From Arcicella lustrica (GTDB lineage: Bacteria; Bacteroidota; Bacteroidia; Cytophagales; Spirosomataceae): a stretch of 64,000 bases of DNA. Below, piece by piece: positions 8,774 through 16,694 of this stretch. Positions within the stretch are counted from its first letter, which is position 1, and every line of letters begins with the position of its first letter. The notes under the pieces are model-generated. The model searched no databases and was not told the DNA's origin. It saw only the letters and a list, made by a program, of their open reading frames with translations. The translations under genes and the position numbers were made by a program. Location of the stretch: positions 62,001-126,000 of the forward strand of contig NZ_JAYGIM010000016.1 of NCBI RefSeq assembly GCF_034930985.1, given 5' to 3'.

Positions 8774-9397
8774 TTAATTTTTCTTTCCCACAAATCTAAT
8801 CACAGAACCTTGTCCATTATGAAATACTCCTTCGTTCAATTCGATTACAGTTTCTCCTAATTCAATGATTTCATAGTTCTTAAAATCAGCTTGTAATTCT
8901 TCAATCGAGAATAACATTGCGAGTTCTTTTGGTCCTCCCACTTTTTCATTTTTAGCGATATAATCAAGATGATTTTTACTAAAGGCTTCAAAAATAATCA
9001 CTCCATCTTTGCGCAAATACTTATCCAATGTCTGGTGAATTGATGATTTAATTTTGGCAGGAAAATGTGCATAAATCAAGGCAATGGCATCAAATTGTGC
9101 TGCTTGAAAATTCAAAGTTTGCAATTCCCCAACCTGATAATCTATACTTACTTGATTCGCCTCTGCCAATTGCAAGGCTTTGTTTTTCCCTTCAATACTT
9201 ATATCAAATGCTGAAACATTCCAACCCATTTTTGCCGCAAAAACTGCATTTCTACCTTCGCCTTCTGCTGGAAAAAGAATAGAACCAACACTTAGTTTTT
9301 CTAATTGTTCTTTTAAATAATTATTAGGTTGTTCGCCATAAGCAAATTCCTCTTTACTGTATCTATCATTCCATCTGTCTGTCCAAGATGCGTCCAT
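8774..9397 (-). CDS. Class I SAM-dependent methyltransferase, TehB-like
   Basis: A protein of 207 residues, cytoplasmic. It opens WTDRWNDRYSKEEFAYGEQP, a start typical of TehB/thiopurine-like small-molecule methyltransferases. Motif I is LFPAEGEGRNAVFAA near residue 42 (SAM-binding loop E-G-E-G-R-N), motif II is VSAFDISIEG, and the motif IV region is FDAIALIYAHFP. The substrate is unknown. Tellurite- or thiol-directed methylation is family-level guesswork. It is transcribed convergently with the Gfo/Idh gene and divergently from the AraC gene. The 184-bp gap to that gene shows no clear element. Confidence 0.85.
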   Translation of the reverse strand: MDASWTDRWNDRYSKEEFAYGEQPNNYLKEQLEKLSVGSILFPAEGEGRNAVFAAKMGWNVSAFDISIEGKNKALQLAEANQVSIDYQVGELQTLNFQAAQFDAIALIYAHFPAKIKSSIHQTLDKYLRKDGVIIFEAFSKNHLDYIAKNEKVGGPKELAMLFSIEELQADFKNYEIIELGETVIELNEGVFHNGQGSVIRFVGKKN

Positions 9398-9581
9398 ATT
9401 TTTGCGTGGTTTTGTTTTCTATTCAATCAAAATTATTGATTATTTTACATCATTCCTATATTGTATCAGACCAGTAAGAAGTCAGTCACTTTCCTCATCC
9501 CATCTATCAGCTTGTTCATCCCAAATAAAATCTATTTCTTTAACTTTCTGGTAAATTGCTTTCCGAATTACAGTTCAAGTT

Positions 9582-10412
9582 ATGCTATCTAATCTATTTA
9601 AGATGAATCATTTAAAGAAAGGGGAATTTTACGGGCAGACTAATCAAACTATTCATCTGGATGGTCTTACTTTGACGGATACCGTTTATACACAACCAAA
9701 GGTCGATTGGCACTATCATGAACACGCTTATTTTACTTTTATCCTTGAAGGTTTAGTAATAGAAGGCAACAAAAAAGAGGTTTATCATTGTCCTGCTGGT
9801 ACTCTATTATTTCATCATTGGCAGGATGCCCATTATAATATTAAACCCGACGGCTTTACCAGAGGTTTTCATGTAGAAATAGAAAAGCCTTGGTTTGATG
9901 ATTTGTTCTTAAAGGGCGATAAGCTACAAGGAAATATAAACCTTTTAAACCCTGCCCTCAAACTTTTGATGTATAAGGTTTTTACAGAAACCAAAATACA
10001 AGACCAAACCTCATCTTTATCTATTCAAGGAGTATTGCTTAATATGCTGTCGCAAATGGCAGAAGGTGATAAATCTGTAGGGGATAAGAATCCTTCTTGG
10101 GTAGCTAAAATCAATGAGATTCTGAACGACCAGTTTACTGATAATCTGACCTTAGGTTTTCTATCCGAAACCTTAAGTATTCATCCTGTACATCTTTCCA
10201 GAGATTTCTCTAAATACTTTAATTGCAGCTTTGGAGAATATATCCGAAAGTTAAAAGTTGAAAAATCACTCTCCTTACTCTCAGATAAAAGAAAGCTCCT
10301 GACTGAAATTGCGTTTGAATGTGGTTTTGCCGACCAGAGCCATTTTACAAGATGCTTTAAAGAAATAAATGGCATGAGTCCTTCTAACTATCGAAAAATA
10401 CTTTTTCATTAA
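9582..10412 (+). CDS. AraC family transcriptional regulator
   Basis: A protein of 276 residues from ATG 9582; ATG 9603 (MNHLKKGEFYG) is an equally good start. The N-terminal half is a cupin-type sensor domain with histidines HYHEHAYFTFILEG and LLFHHWQDAHYNI. The C-terminal 100 residues are a double helix-turn-helix: helix 1 LTLGFLSETLSIHPVHLSRDF and helix 2 LLTEIAFECGFADQSHFTR, ending with the AraC signature KEINGMSPSNYR. It is co-directional with, and 74 bp upstream of, a serine hydrolase gene that it may control. Confidence 0.92.
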   Translation: MLSNLFKMNHLKKGEFYGQTNQTIHLDGLTLTDTVYTQPKVDWHYHEHAYFTFILEGLVIEGNKKEVYHCPAGTLLFHHWQDAHYNIKPDGFTRGFHVEIEKPWFDDLFLKGDKLQGNINLLNPALKLLMYKVFTETKIQDQTSSLSIQGVLLNMLSQMAEGDKSVGDKNPSWVAKINEILNDQFTDNLTLGFLSETLSIHPVHLSRDFSKYFNCSFGEYIRKLKVEKSLSLLSDKRKLLTEIAFECGFADQSHFTRCFKEINGMSPSNYRKILFH

Positions 10413-10486
10413 TGCTTCAACGTTAATTCTGTTCTATTTTGGGCAAGCAGTTCAGCATAACTTCGCATCTGAAATAACTCATTATC

Positions 10487-12148
10487 ATGAAACAGATTTT
10501 AATCATACTTTTCAGTGCATTAATGTCGCTGAAAACTGTTGGGCAAATAAAAGATATTATTACGCCCGAAATCATTACCAATCCACTCCACCAAGCCAAC
10601 ATAGGTAGAATTACTTTTATGGCTAGCAACATTCCTCTGAATGTTTATAAGAAGGAGGATTTTCTCAGCACTTTTGAATTGTCTCACAAATCAAGCCTAA
10701 ATGTCAGAGTGTTTATGGCAAATTCGGTTACTAATTATCTTCATCAATTAGCACCTGAACTGTCACTTGAAGAACTCGTAAAAAGTGGAAATCTACAATT
10801 CTCATTTTTTGTTGACGGAAATCTTATCTACAAAGAAAACATCCATCATGGTTGTAATTTTGGTTCTAGTGTAAATAAAAATACTGCAACAACCTTTAGA
10901 GTTCCCTTAACAAGTACCACTGGAGAAGATTGGTGGGCGATGTATATGTGGGACAGATTTAAAGTAAATGGCGGTGAAAAAGCCCTATCAGAAGGTAAAC
11001 ATTATTTAAAAATAGAACTCAGACCTTATCTAAAACTCAATGATTCTGACTTAAGAGTAGGAGAGATGATAGCCAAAGGAGAAGTTGAATTACTGATAAA
11101 ATCACCTGTAATTACTAAGGAACAAATAGCCGTACAAGCCATTGCCCCAAATAGTGGTTGGGAAGTATCAAAAGATAGATACGATACTCAAAAAATAGAA
11201 GCGTTGAATACGGCTATTGCTAAATATGAGCTAAAGCAAATTACTAGTATCGTGGTTATCAAAGACAATAAATTATTGTTGGAAGAGTATTTTAACGATG
11301 CTAATAGAAATACACTTCATGACCCACGTTCGGCAGGGAAATCATTTGCTTCGACCATGATGGGAATTGCTATAAAAGACGGTTATATCAACAATGAAAA
11401 TCAGCCACTAAAGAACTTTTATGACTTAAAAAAGTATGCTAATTATGCTGACAACAAATCAGAAGTAACCATCAAAAACTTATTAACCATGAGTTCAGCT
11501 TTTGAAGGCTCAGATTCGGATGGTGATTCGCCAGGGAATGAAGAGAATATGTATCCAACGGATAATTGGGTGAAGTTTACACTAGACTTACCGATGAACA
11601 ATCATAAAAAGAATGGGGCTCAATGGGACTATTTTACTGCTGGAGTGGTGCTGCTGGGCGATATTTTGAATAAGTCTGTACCAGAAAGTTTAGAAAAGTA
11701 TAGTGACCAAAAACTATTCAAGCCTTTAAATATCACTCAATATCAATGGCAATATACGCCACAAAAGGTAGTAAACACCGCAGGAAGTCTCCAAATGAGA
11801 GCCATAGACTATGCAAAATATGCACAGCTATATAAAAACAAGGGGAAATGGAAGGGCAAGCAAATTATTCCGACTGACTGGGTTGCCAAAACATTAACCA
11901 AACAAATACAGATTCCTGAAAGAGAGAATGAACATTATGGTTATTTGTTTTGGAATAAAACTTACAGTATTGAAGGCAAAAATTATGAAGTATTTTATTG
12001 TGCTGGAAACGGCGGAAATGAATTTTTAATCTTTAAAGATTTACCTCTGGTAATCATCATAACGGGCAAAGCTTACAATAAACCTTATGCACATCCACAA
12101 GTAGATAAAATAGTAAAGGAATATCTTTTGCCAGCAATACTGTTTTAA
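10487..12148 (+). CDS. Secreted serine hydrolase, class C beta-lactamase-like
   Basis: A protein of 553 residues with signal peptide MKQILIILFSALMSLKTVGQ. The N-terminal 200 residues form an extra beta-rich domain not typical of beta-lactamases. The catalytic domain follows: the S-x-x-K motif is S282-A-G-K285 (DPRSAGKSFAS), and Y382-F-T replaces the classic Y-x-N. The third motif region near the C-terminus reads CAGNGGNEFL. This fold covers esterases, DD-peptidases and lactamases, and resistance should not be assumed. It is probably regulated by the adjacent AraC protein. A terminator sits at 12175. Confidence 0.85.
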   Translation: MKQILIILFSALMSLKTVGQIKDIITPEIITNPLHQANIGRITFMASNIPLNVYKKEDFLSTFELSHKSSLNVRVFMANSVTNYLHQLAPELSLEELVKSGNLQFSFFVDGNLIYKENIHHGCNFGSSVNKNTATTFRVPLTSTTGEDWWAMYMWDRFKVNGGEKALSEGKHYLKIELRPYLKLNDSDLRVGEMIAKGEVELLIKSPVITKEQIAVQAIAPNSGWEVSKDRYDTQKIEALNTAIAKYELKQITSIVVIKDNKLLLEEYFNDANRNTLHDPRSAGKSFASTMMGIAIKDGYINNENQPLKNFYDLKKYANYADNKSEVTIKNLLTMSSAFEGSDSDGDSPGNEENMYPTDNWVKFTLDLPMNNHKKNGAQWDYFTAGVVLLGDILNKSVPESLEKYSDQKLFKPLNITQYQWQYTPQKVVNTAGSLQMRAIDYAKYAQLYKNKGKWKGKQIIPTDWVAKTLTKQIQIPERENEHYGYLFWNKTYSIEGKNYEVFYCAGNGGNEFLIFKDLPLVIIITGKAYNKPYAHPQVDKIVKEYLLPAILF

Positions 12149-12174
12149 AGATTTTGCGGTAGTGAGGTGTAAGA

Positions 12175-12209
12175 AACTGTCAGGCAGAGGGAAGCCTTGC
12201 CTGACAGTT
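12175..12209. terminator. Bidirectional hairpin between convergent genes
   Basis: AACTGTCAGGCA (12175-12186) is an exact inverted match to TGCCTGACAGTT (12198-12209), with an 11-nt loop. It lies between the serine hydrolase stop (12148) and the reductase stop (12226). It has no T-run, but its position and 12-bp stem suit a two-way terminator. Confidence 0.7.
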
Positions 12210-12225
12210 CCATCAATGAAAAATG

Positions 12226-12765
12226 TTATCTTTTTCTGACAAAATGTGTTTGTACCAAATTGCCTAAAAAGATTTTGGACGTTTGTACTTCGAAAGCCAA
12301 GGGTTGAATTAATTCACTAAAAAGTGGGAAGCCTCCACCAAGTAAAAGTGGGAAAGTAGTAATAATCATCTCGTCTATTAAATCAGCTTTCAGAAACGCC
12401 TGAATGGTTTTTCCACCATCAATGTACAAGCGAGTATAGCCTTTTTGATGAATTTGTGAAAGAATTTCAGGCAATGTTCCTTTCACAAGAAAAGCTTTGC
12501 CTTGATGACTTTCAGGAATTTCGTTGAGCGTATTACTCAATACAAAAACAGGTTTTTGGTAAGGCCATTCGCAATCAAAACCACAGACAGTTTCAAAAGT
12601 AATGCGACCCATCACAAGGGCATCCATGCGATTTAGAAAAGCATAATAACCCATATCATCACCGTCAGGATTAGGGATTGAATCTAACCAAGCGATGCCA
12701 CCATTTTTGTCGGCAATATAACCATCAAGACTTTGAGCGATATATACAGCGTTTTGTGTTTGCAT
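12226..12765 (-). CDS. Dihydrofolate reductase-like protein (RibD C-terminal domain)
   Basis: A protein of 179 residues. The start AVYIAQSLDGYIADKNGGIA is the signature of RibD-C/DHFR-like reductases (YxxxSLDGYIA). MGRITFETV near residue 53 is the NADPH-binding turn, and LYIDGGKTIQAFL near 114 the second conserved block. Unlike true FolA it lacks the folate-binding tryptophan-rich N-terminus, so the substrate is unknown. Related proteins are annotated as riboflavin-biosynthesis or deaminase-reductase proteins. It is a single gene with the REP zone directly upstream. Confidence 0.85.
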   Translation of the reverse strand: MQTQNAVYIAQSLDGYIADKNGGIAWLDSIPNPDGDDMGYYAFLNRMDALVMGRITFETVCGFDCEWPYQKPVFVLSNTLNEIPESHQGKAFLVKGTLPEILSQIHQKGYTRLYIDGGKTIQAFLKADLIDEMIITTFPLLLGGGFPLFSELIQPLAFEVQTSKIFLGNLVQTHFVRKR

Positions 12766-12824
12766 TGATTTAGAAAGTTAATTATGTTCTTGGCAAAAAT
12801 ATTCATAAGCCTAAACTTTTGCTA

Positions 12825-12906
12825 TTCCAAGTTTTTAAACTTAGAACCCTTTGCTGTTCCAAGTTTAAAAACTTGGAACCCTCAATAAAATGCAGTCTCC
12901 GACTGC
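12825..12906. repeat. REP cluster downstream of the transposase pseudogene
   Basis: Three hairpins in a row: TTCCAAG...CTTAGAA (12825-12846), GTTCCAAG...CTTGGAAC (12856-12879, 12-bp arms) and GCAGTC-TCC-GACTGC (12892-12906). The same hairpin types recur on the other side of the transposase gene (13497-13546) and at 14214, 14930 and 63521. This is the arrangement expected of REP sequences mobilised by the adjacent REP-associated transposase. Confidence 0.85.
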
Positions 12907-12915
12907 AACCATATT

Positions 12916-13472
12916 TTAAACAAAATCAATTTCCAATAATCCTTTTCTATTAGTCATATAGTCTCTTGCAGACGAAAGTAAATATTCCCAAGGTTCTTCT
13001 ACTAAGCCAGCTTTTACAGGATTATTATGAATATAATCTAATTTAATTCCATAAATTTTGCTGAGAAAATCTCTTCTGGATGATTGTCTTGTCGCCAGAA
13101 TTGGAAAAATGTATTGTTTGGATTACGCTCTCCTGCACTTTTAAATAACCATAACATCCAACCTTTTCTGCTTTCTACTTCTTGTTCATCTTGAATAGCT
13201 TCTAAGATTTTATTGGAAGTAAATTTTTTAAGGTCTCGCAAAATATCGGATAAAGTAGGTTTTGGGTAAAGTGTAGAAGCAATCAAATGGACATGATTAG
13301 ACATAATACACCAAGCATGAATCCTTAACCCTTTTTCTTTTTGGCAATACTTAATACTTTCTAAAACAATATCAACATAACGTTTTCTGGTAAAAGCATC
13401 AACCCATTGAACTGTAGCAAAGGTGATAAAATATGTTCCTCTTGGGTTGTTTATTTTATAGGCAAAACCCAT
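12916..13472 (-). pseudogene. REP-associated (Y1/IS200-like) transposase, frameshifted
   Basis: The intact frame 13472-13038 (144 residues) carries FITFATVQWVDAFTRKRY and the HUH motif H60-V-H62 (MSNHVHLIAS), then stops after KFMELN. A shift of one base at about 13040-13050 restores LDYIHNNPVKAGLV, continuing to a stop at 12916. That segment contains the tyrosine-bearing YIHNNPVKAG block typical of the family, where the presumed catalytic tyrosine lies. The total of 557 nt is not a multiple of 3, in keeping with a one-base indel. Without the second part the enzyme should be inactive. A sequencing error or programmed shift cannot be excluded. REP hairpins flank both ends. Confidence 0.85.
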
Positions 13473-13496
13473 TGTAGTATTTGTTTTGTTTGTTGT

Positions 13497-13546
13497 GCAG
13501 TCTGAGACTGCATTTTATTTTTTGTTCCATTTGTTAAACTTGGAAC
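13497..13546. repeat. REP pair upstream of the transposase pseudogene
   Basis: GCAGTC-TGA-GACTGC (13497-13511) followed by GTTCCATTTGTTAAACTTGGAAC-type stem (13524-13546). Same order and spacing as the copies at 14214 and 14930. It also marks the left edge of the 716-bp tandem duplication. Confidence 0.85.
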
Positions 13547-13561
13547 AGTGGGAGGGCTAAA

Positions 13562-14002
13562 TTATTTAATCTTAAAAGCCTTCAAAATGATAAATGCTTT
13601 ACTAGTCAAACTATCTCTTTGAAGTATAATAGAGTCCTCTGAAATAGATTTTACGAGATAAAATTGAGCATCCATTTTAATCTTATTATCTAAAACTGTG
13701 TACTCCTTTGAATGAATTACATCTGATTCAGGGGTGATATAAATTGAATCAGCAGAGAAATGACTATACCTTTCTAAGATATTATTCTTCCCGAAAAATA
13801 ATGAACTACCTGGAATGGAATCTTTCGAATTTTTTGGAGTATAATATGTTTCCTGTAAATTGCCATCTATATCCGTTCGATAAACTACATCCCAAAATTT
13901 ACCTTCATTTCCATTTGTTAAAATAGTTTCTATAGTATCCTTTTTTTTACAGGAAGAAGCTATTATTGTTAGCAGAACAATTCTAAATAGGAGTTTTGAC
14001 AT
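13562..14002 (-). CDS. Small putative lipoprotein, duplicate copy 1
   Basis: A protein of 146 residues. MSKLLFRIVLLTIIASSCKKKD is a lipoprotein signal with the lipobox cysteine at about residue 18. The mature part is acidic and serine-rich, has no recognised domain, and contains conserved-looking blocks FWDVVYRTDIDGN and SIPGSSLFFGKNN, with beta-strand-like spacing (lipocalin-like size, not provable). It differs from copy 2 at only four residues (I14/M, a Y/C at the SADSI site, and AQ/SH after KMD). Synonymous as well as non-synonymous differences are few, so both copies are probably intact. Confidence 0.75.
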   Translation of the reverse strand: MSKLLFRIVLLTIIASSCKKKDTIETILTNGNEGKFWDVVYRTDIDGNLQETYYTPKNSKDSIPGSSLFFGKNNILERYSHFSADSIYITPESDVIHSKEYTVLDNKIKMDAQFYLVKSISEDSIILQRDSLTSKAFIILKAFKIK

Positions 14003-14051
14003 TCTATAAAAGTTTATGATTAATTACTATTACTGGTGCAAGTAAATAAAA

Positions 14052-14171
14052 AATCCGAAGGATTTGAATGTTTATAGATAGAGAAGAAGTTTTAGTAACA
14101 ATTGTTTGACTCCGAAGGAGTCGTATTCTCCACTTTATTATTTGCTATAAACATTGAATCCTTTCAGGATT
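14052..14171. repeat. Long stem-loop with nested palindromes, copy 1
   Basis: The outer arms are AATCCGAAGGATT plus TGAATGTTTATA (from 14052) and TATAAACATTGAATCC...GGATT (about 14145-14171). An inner perfect hairpin GACTCC-GAA-GGAGTC sits at 14108-14122. It lies upstream of the lipoprotein gene start and is duplicated at 14768-14887. This is a miniature structured element, probably a mobile or REP-like repeat. Confidence 0.8.
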
Positions 14172-14213
14172 TTGAGCCAAAGCTTCTGTGTATTTAGGTT
14201 ATTATTGTGTTTT

Positions 14214-14263
14214 GCAGTCTGAGACTGCATTTTATTTATTGTTCCATTTGTTAAACTTGGAAC
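14214..14263. repeat. REP pair between the duplicate lipoprotein genes
   Basis: GCAGTC-TGA-GACTGC (14214-14228) and the GTTCC...GGAAC stem (14241-14263). It is the junction of the tandem duplication. Confidence 0.85.
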
Positions 14264-14277
14264 AGCGAGGGGCTAAA

Positions 14278-14718
14278 TTATTTAATCTTAAAAGCCTTCA
14301 AAATGATAAATGCTTTACTAGTCAAACTATCTCTTTGAAGTATAATCGAGTCCTCTGAAATAGATTTTACGAGATAAAAATGAGAATCCATTTTTATCTT
14401 ATTATCTAAAACTGTGTACTCCTTTGAATGAATTACATCTGATTCAGGGGTGATACAAATTGAATCAGCAGAGAAATGACTATACCTTTCTAAGATATTA
14501 TTCTTCCCGAAAAATAATGAACTACCTGGAATGGAATCTTTCGAATTTTTTGGAGTATAATATGTTTCCTGTAGATTACCATCTATATCTGTTCGATAAA
14601 CTACATCCCAAAATTTACCTTCATTTCCATTTGTTAAAATAGTTTCTATAGTATCTTTTTTTTTACAGGAAGAAGCCATTATTGTTAGCAGAACAATTCT
14701 AAATAGGAGTTTCGACAT
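14278..14718 (-). CDS. Small putative lipoprotein, duplicate copy 2
   Basis: A protein of 146 residues, identical to the 13562-14002 product at 142 positions. Signal and lipobox are MSKLLFRIVLLTIMASSC. It has the same neighbours in the same order (REP downstream, long stem-loop upstream). The SADSI-C-ITPE cysteine is the only cysteine beyond the signal and lipobox and is a tyrosine in copy 1. No function is recognised. The reading frame is fully preserved despite the duplication, so the gene is not visibly decaying. Confidence 0.75.
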   Translation of the reverse strand: MSKLLFRIVLLTIMASSCKKKDTIETILTNGNEGKFWDVVYRTDIDGNLQETYYTPKNSKDSIPGSSLFFGKNNILERYSHFSADSICITPESDVIHSKEYTVLDNKIKMDSHFYLVKSISEDSIILQRDSLTSKAFIILKAFKIK

Positions 14719-14767
14719 TCTATAAAAGTTTATGATTAATTACTATTACTGGTGCAAGTAAATAAAA

Positions 14768-14887
14768 AATCCGAAGGATTTGAATGTTTATAGATAGAGA
14801 AGAAGTTCTCGCAACAATTGTTTGACTCCGAAGGAGTCGTATTTTCCACTTTATTATTTCCTATAAACATTGAATCCTTTCAGGATT
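14768..14887. repeat. Long stem-loop with nested palindromes, copy 2
   Basis: Second copy of the element at 14052-14171, offset by 716 bp, with the same outer arms and inner GACTCC-GAA-GGAGTC hairpin. Confidence 0.8.
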
Positions 14888-14929
14888 TCTAGCCAGAGCT
14901 TTTGTGTATTTAGGTTATTACTGTGTTTT

Positions 14930-14980
14930 GCAGTCTGAGACTGCATTTTATTTTTTGTTCCATTTGTTAAGCTTGGAATA
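14930..14980. repeat. REP pair closing the duplicated block
   Basis: GCAGTC-TGA-GACTGC (14930-14944) followed by a slightly decayed GTTCCATTTGTTAAGCTTGGAA stem. The stop codon of the 5'-nucleotidase gene follows within 20 bp. Confidence 0.8.
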
Positions 14981-14996
14981 GCGAGGGTTCGTTGCT

Positions 14997-16001
14997 CTAA
15001 TCTTCATTAGGTTTATCTGTTTCAATGTTTTCTGCAATATTGTCTTCTGACATATTTTTAACGGCTATTTTTTGGTCAAACTTCTTCATAGGAGAATCTG
15101 ATTTATACAAAACTTTACCACAAGGAACAACTTTGCTAGAACCATCTAAATGAATTTCTTGGTCATCAAAAAATATGTGAGCTCCAAATGCTTTTAGCAC
15201 TTTGTCTTTTGATAATCCTCCCATAAAATATGCTTCATCAACATAAACACCCCAGTGGCGTAAAGTTTTAATTACTCTCATATGACTTGGTGCATTTCTA
15301 GCAGTAACAATTGCAATTCTCAATGGAGTTAATTCAATTGTCATTGGTAGCTTTTCTTGAATTTTTGAGAGCTTTTTTAGTAATTCTGCAAATGGTCCAT
15401 CATTTAAAGGCACATCTTCATTTTCTTCTTCGTGTTTATGAAATGCTTGTAAATCCTGTGTTTTGTAAATCAATTCGGATTCTTCCGAAAAAACTACAGC
15501 ATCTGCGTCAAATGCAAATTTTACACGTTCTGTTTCAGGATTATAGTCTGCCGGAGGGTCGTAAATTAATGCAGTTGCACAGTTTGAATTATCAATTACT
15601 TTCTGTACTTCCTTTTCATCTTTAGAAAGAAATAAATCAATATCGAAAGCATCTAAAAAAGGTGATAAAGGTTCTCCACCAGAAAATGCCCATCTTGTCA
15701 CAGGTAATTTATAATGCTTTATTGATTTTAAAACTCTAACTCCTGTTTCAGGACTATTCCTGGACATTACAACTACTTCAACTAGTGGTTTTTTAGGGTC
15801 AACATAATCATTTAGTTTTAAAAGAGCTTGGATTAATGGGAAAGCAGTCCCCTTTTCTAATAGCTCATCTTCATGTTCAAGTTGATATTTTCTAAATCCA
15901 ACAATATTTTCTTTCTCGAAAATTTCATTCTCTTTTTCAAGGTTAAATAAGGCTCTAGATGAGACGCCCACTACTAATATTTCTGAAAAATCTAAAGCCA
16001 T
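14997..16001 (-). CDS. 5'-nucleotidase, cytosolic NT5C1 type
   Basis: A protein of 334 residues without signal peptide. The order of blocks matches the pfam06189 nucleotidases: LVVGVSSRALFNLEKENEIF at the start, VVMSRNSPETGVRVLKSI near residue 78, the haloacid-dehalogenase-like motif VKFAFDADAVVFSEESE near 160, and VTARNAPSHMRVIKTL followed by AYFMGGLSKDKVLKAFGAHIFFDD for the C-terminal Asp pair. It should hydrolyse nucleoside 5'-monophosphates in the cytoplasm. Its upstream region is occupied by array A3, 206 bp from the start codon. Confidence 0.88.
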   Translation of the reverse strand: MALDFSEILVVGVSSRALFNLEKENEIFEKENIVGFRKYQLEHEDELLEKGTAFPLIQALLKLNDYVDPKKPLVEVVVMSRNSPETGVRVLKSIKHYKLPVTRWAFSGGEPLSPFLDAFDIDLFLSKDEKEVQKVIDNSNCATALIYDPPADYNPETERVKFAFDADAVVFSEESELIYKTQDLQAFHKHEEENEDVPLNDGPFAELLKKLSKIQEKLPMTIELTPLRIAIVTARNAPSHMRVIKTLRHWGVYVDEAYFMGGLSKDKVLKAFGAHIFFDDQEIHLDGSSKVVPCGKVLYKSDSPMKKFDQKIAVKNMSEDNIAENIETDKPNED

Positions 16002-16207
16002 TTTGTTTTCAATTTATTTTATTATGTTTTGGTTTTGTAATTATGCACAACTCGCTAATATGCAAAAGTTTTGAATTGTTTTTATTGTTACTGATTCCAA
16101 ACCCCAAGCTACCAATTCCAAAAACCAATCAAAAACATTCCAACAACTTATTCCATAAAACTTATTATACGGTAAGTTTTCTTGGTATAATGCAAAACAT
16201 TTGAGGA

Positions 16208-16669
16208 TACTTATTTGATAGAAAAGAAATAAAACTACTCATAAAAGGGAAATGCTTACTTGGAAAAGAAATATTGCTACTCATAAAAGAGAAATGCTTA
16301 CTTGGAAAAGAAATATTACTACTAAGGAAAGGAAAAAGCTTACTTGGGAAAGAAATATTGCTACTCAGAAAAGAGAAATGTTTACTTGGAAAAGAAATGT
16401 TGCTACTCAGGAAAGGGAAATGCTTACTTGGGAAAGAAATATTGCTACTCATAAAAGAGAAATGCTTACTTGGGAAAGAAATATTGCTACTTGGAAAAGA
16501 AAACTTCTAACCCACCTAAGAAATCTTGCTTCCTGATTTAGGGATTTTGTATCCTGACTGAGAGATTTTGCTTTCTGATTTAGGGATTTTGTATTCCGAC
16601 TGAGAGATTTTGCTTCCTGATTTAGATATTTCGTTTCCCGACTGAGAAATCTTCCTTCCTAAAAAAGAA
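16208..16669. repeat. Array A3: 22 tandem 21-bp units, two sub-families in one phase
   Basis: The block is 462 bp, exactly 22 x 21. The left part alternates AAATGCTTACTTGGAAAAGA and ATATTGCTACTCATAAAAGA half-units. From about 16523 the units change to ATCTTGCTTCCTGATTTAGG and ATTTTGTATCCTGACTGAGA types, but the 21-bp register continues unbroken. A- or T-tracts recur at the same position in most units. Because 21 is a multiple of 3, the left part is open in several frames. The plus frame gives seven-residue repeats such as MLTWKRN-IATHKRE, but codon context, start and conservation give no support for a real protein. It lies 25 bp downstream of the NUDIX gene stop. Confidence 0.95.
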
Positions 16670-16694
16670 AAGAAGCTGTGTAAGAGCCTCTTTT

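Larger units (their letters stand above)
13497..14929. repeat. REP-bounded tandem duplication, two copies of about 716 bp
   Basis: Copy 1 (13497-14213) and copy 2 (14214-14929) each hold REP pair, 146-residue lipoprotein gene on the minus strand, and long stem-loop, in the same order. A third REP pair at 14930 closes the block. The offset is 716-717 bp throughout, with only scattered substitutions, so the event is recent. REP-to-REP unequal crossing-over explains the boundaries. Confidence 0.92.

Noticed and set aside
10487..12148. Antibiotic-resistance beta-lactamase
   Set aside because: Only the general serine-hydrolase motifs are present, with a large extra N-terminal domain and a changed second motif.
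16165..16536. Three overlapping reading frames of 78-95 codons in array A3
   Set aside because: They are open because the repeat length is a multiple of 3. They have no proper start context, and sister arrays carry stops in all frames.
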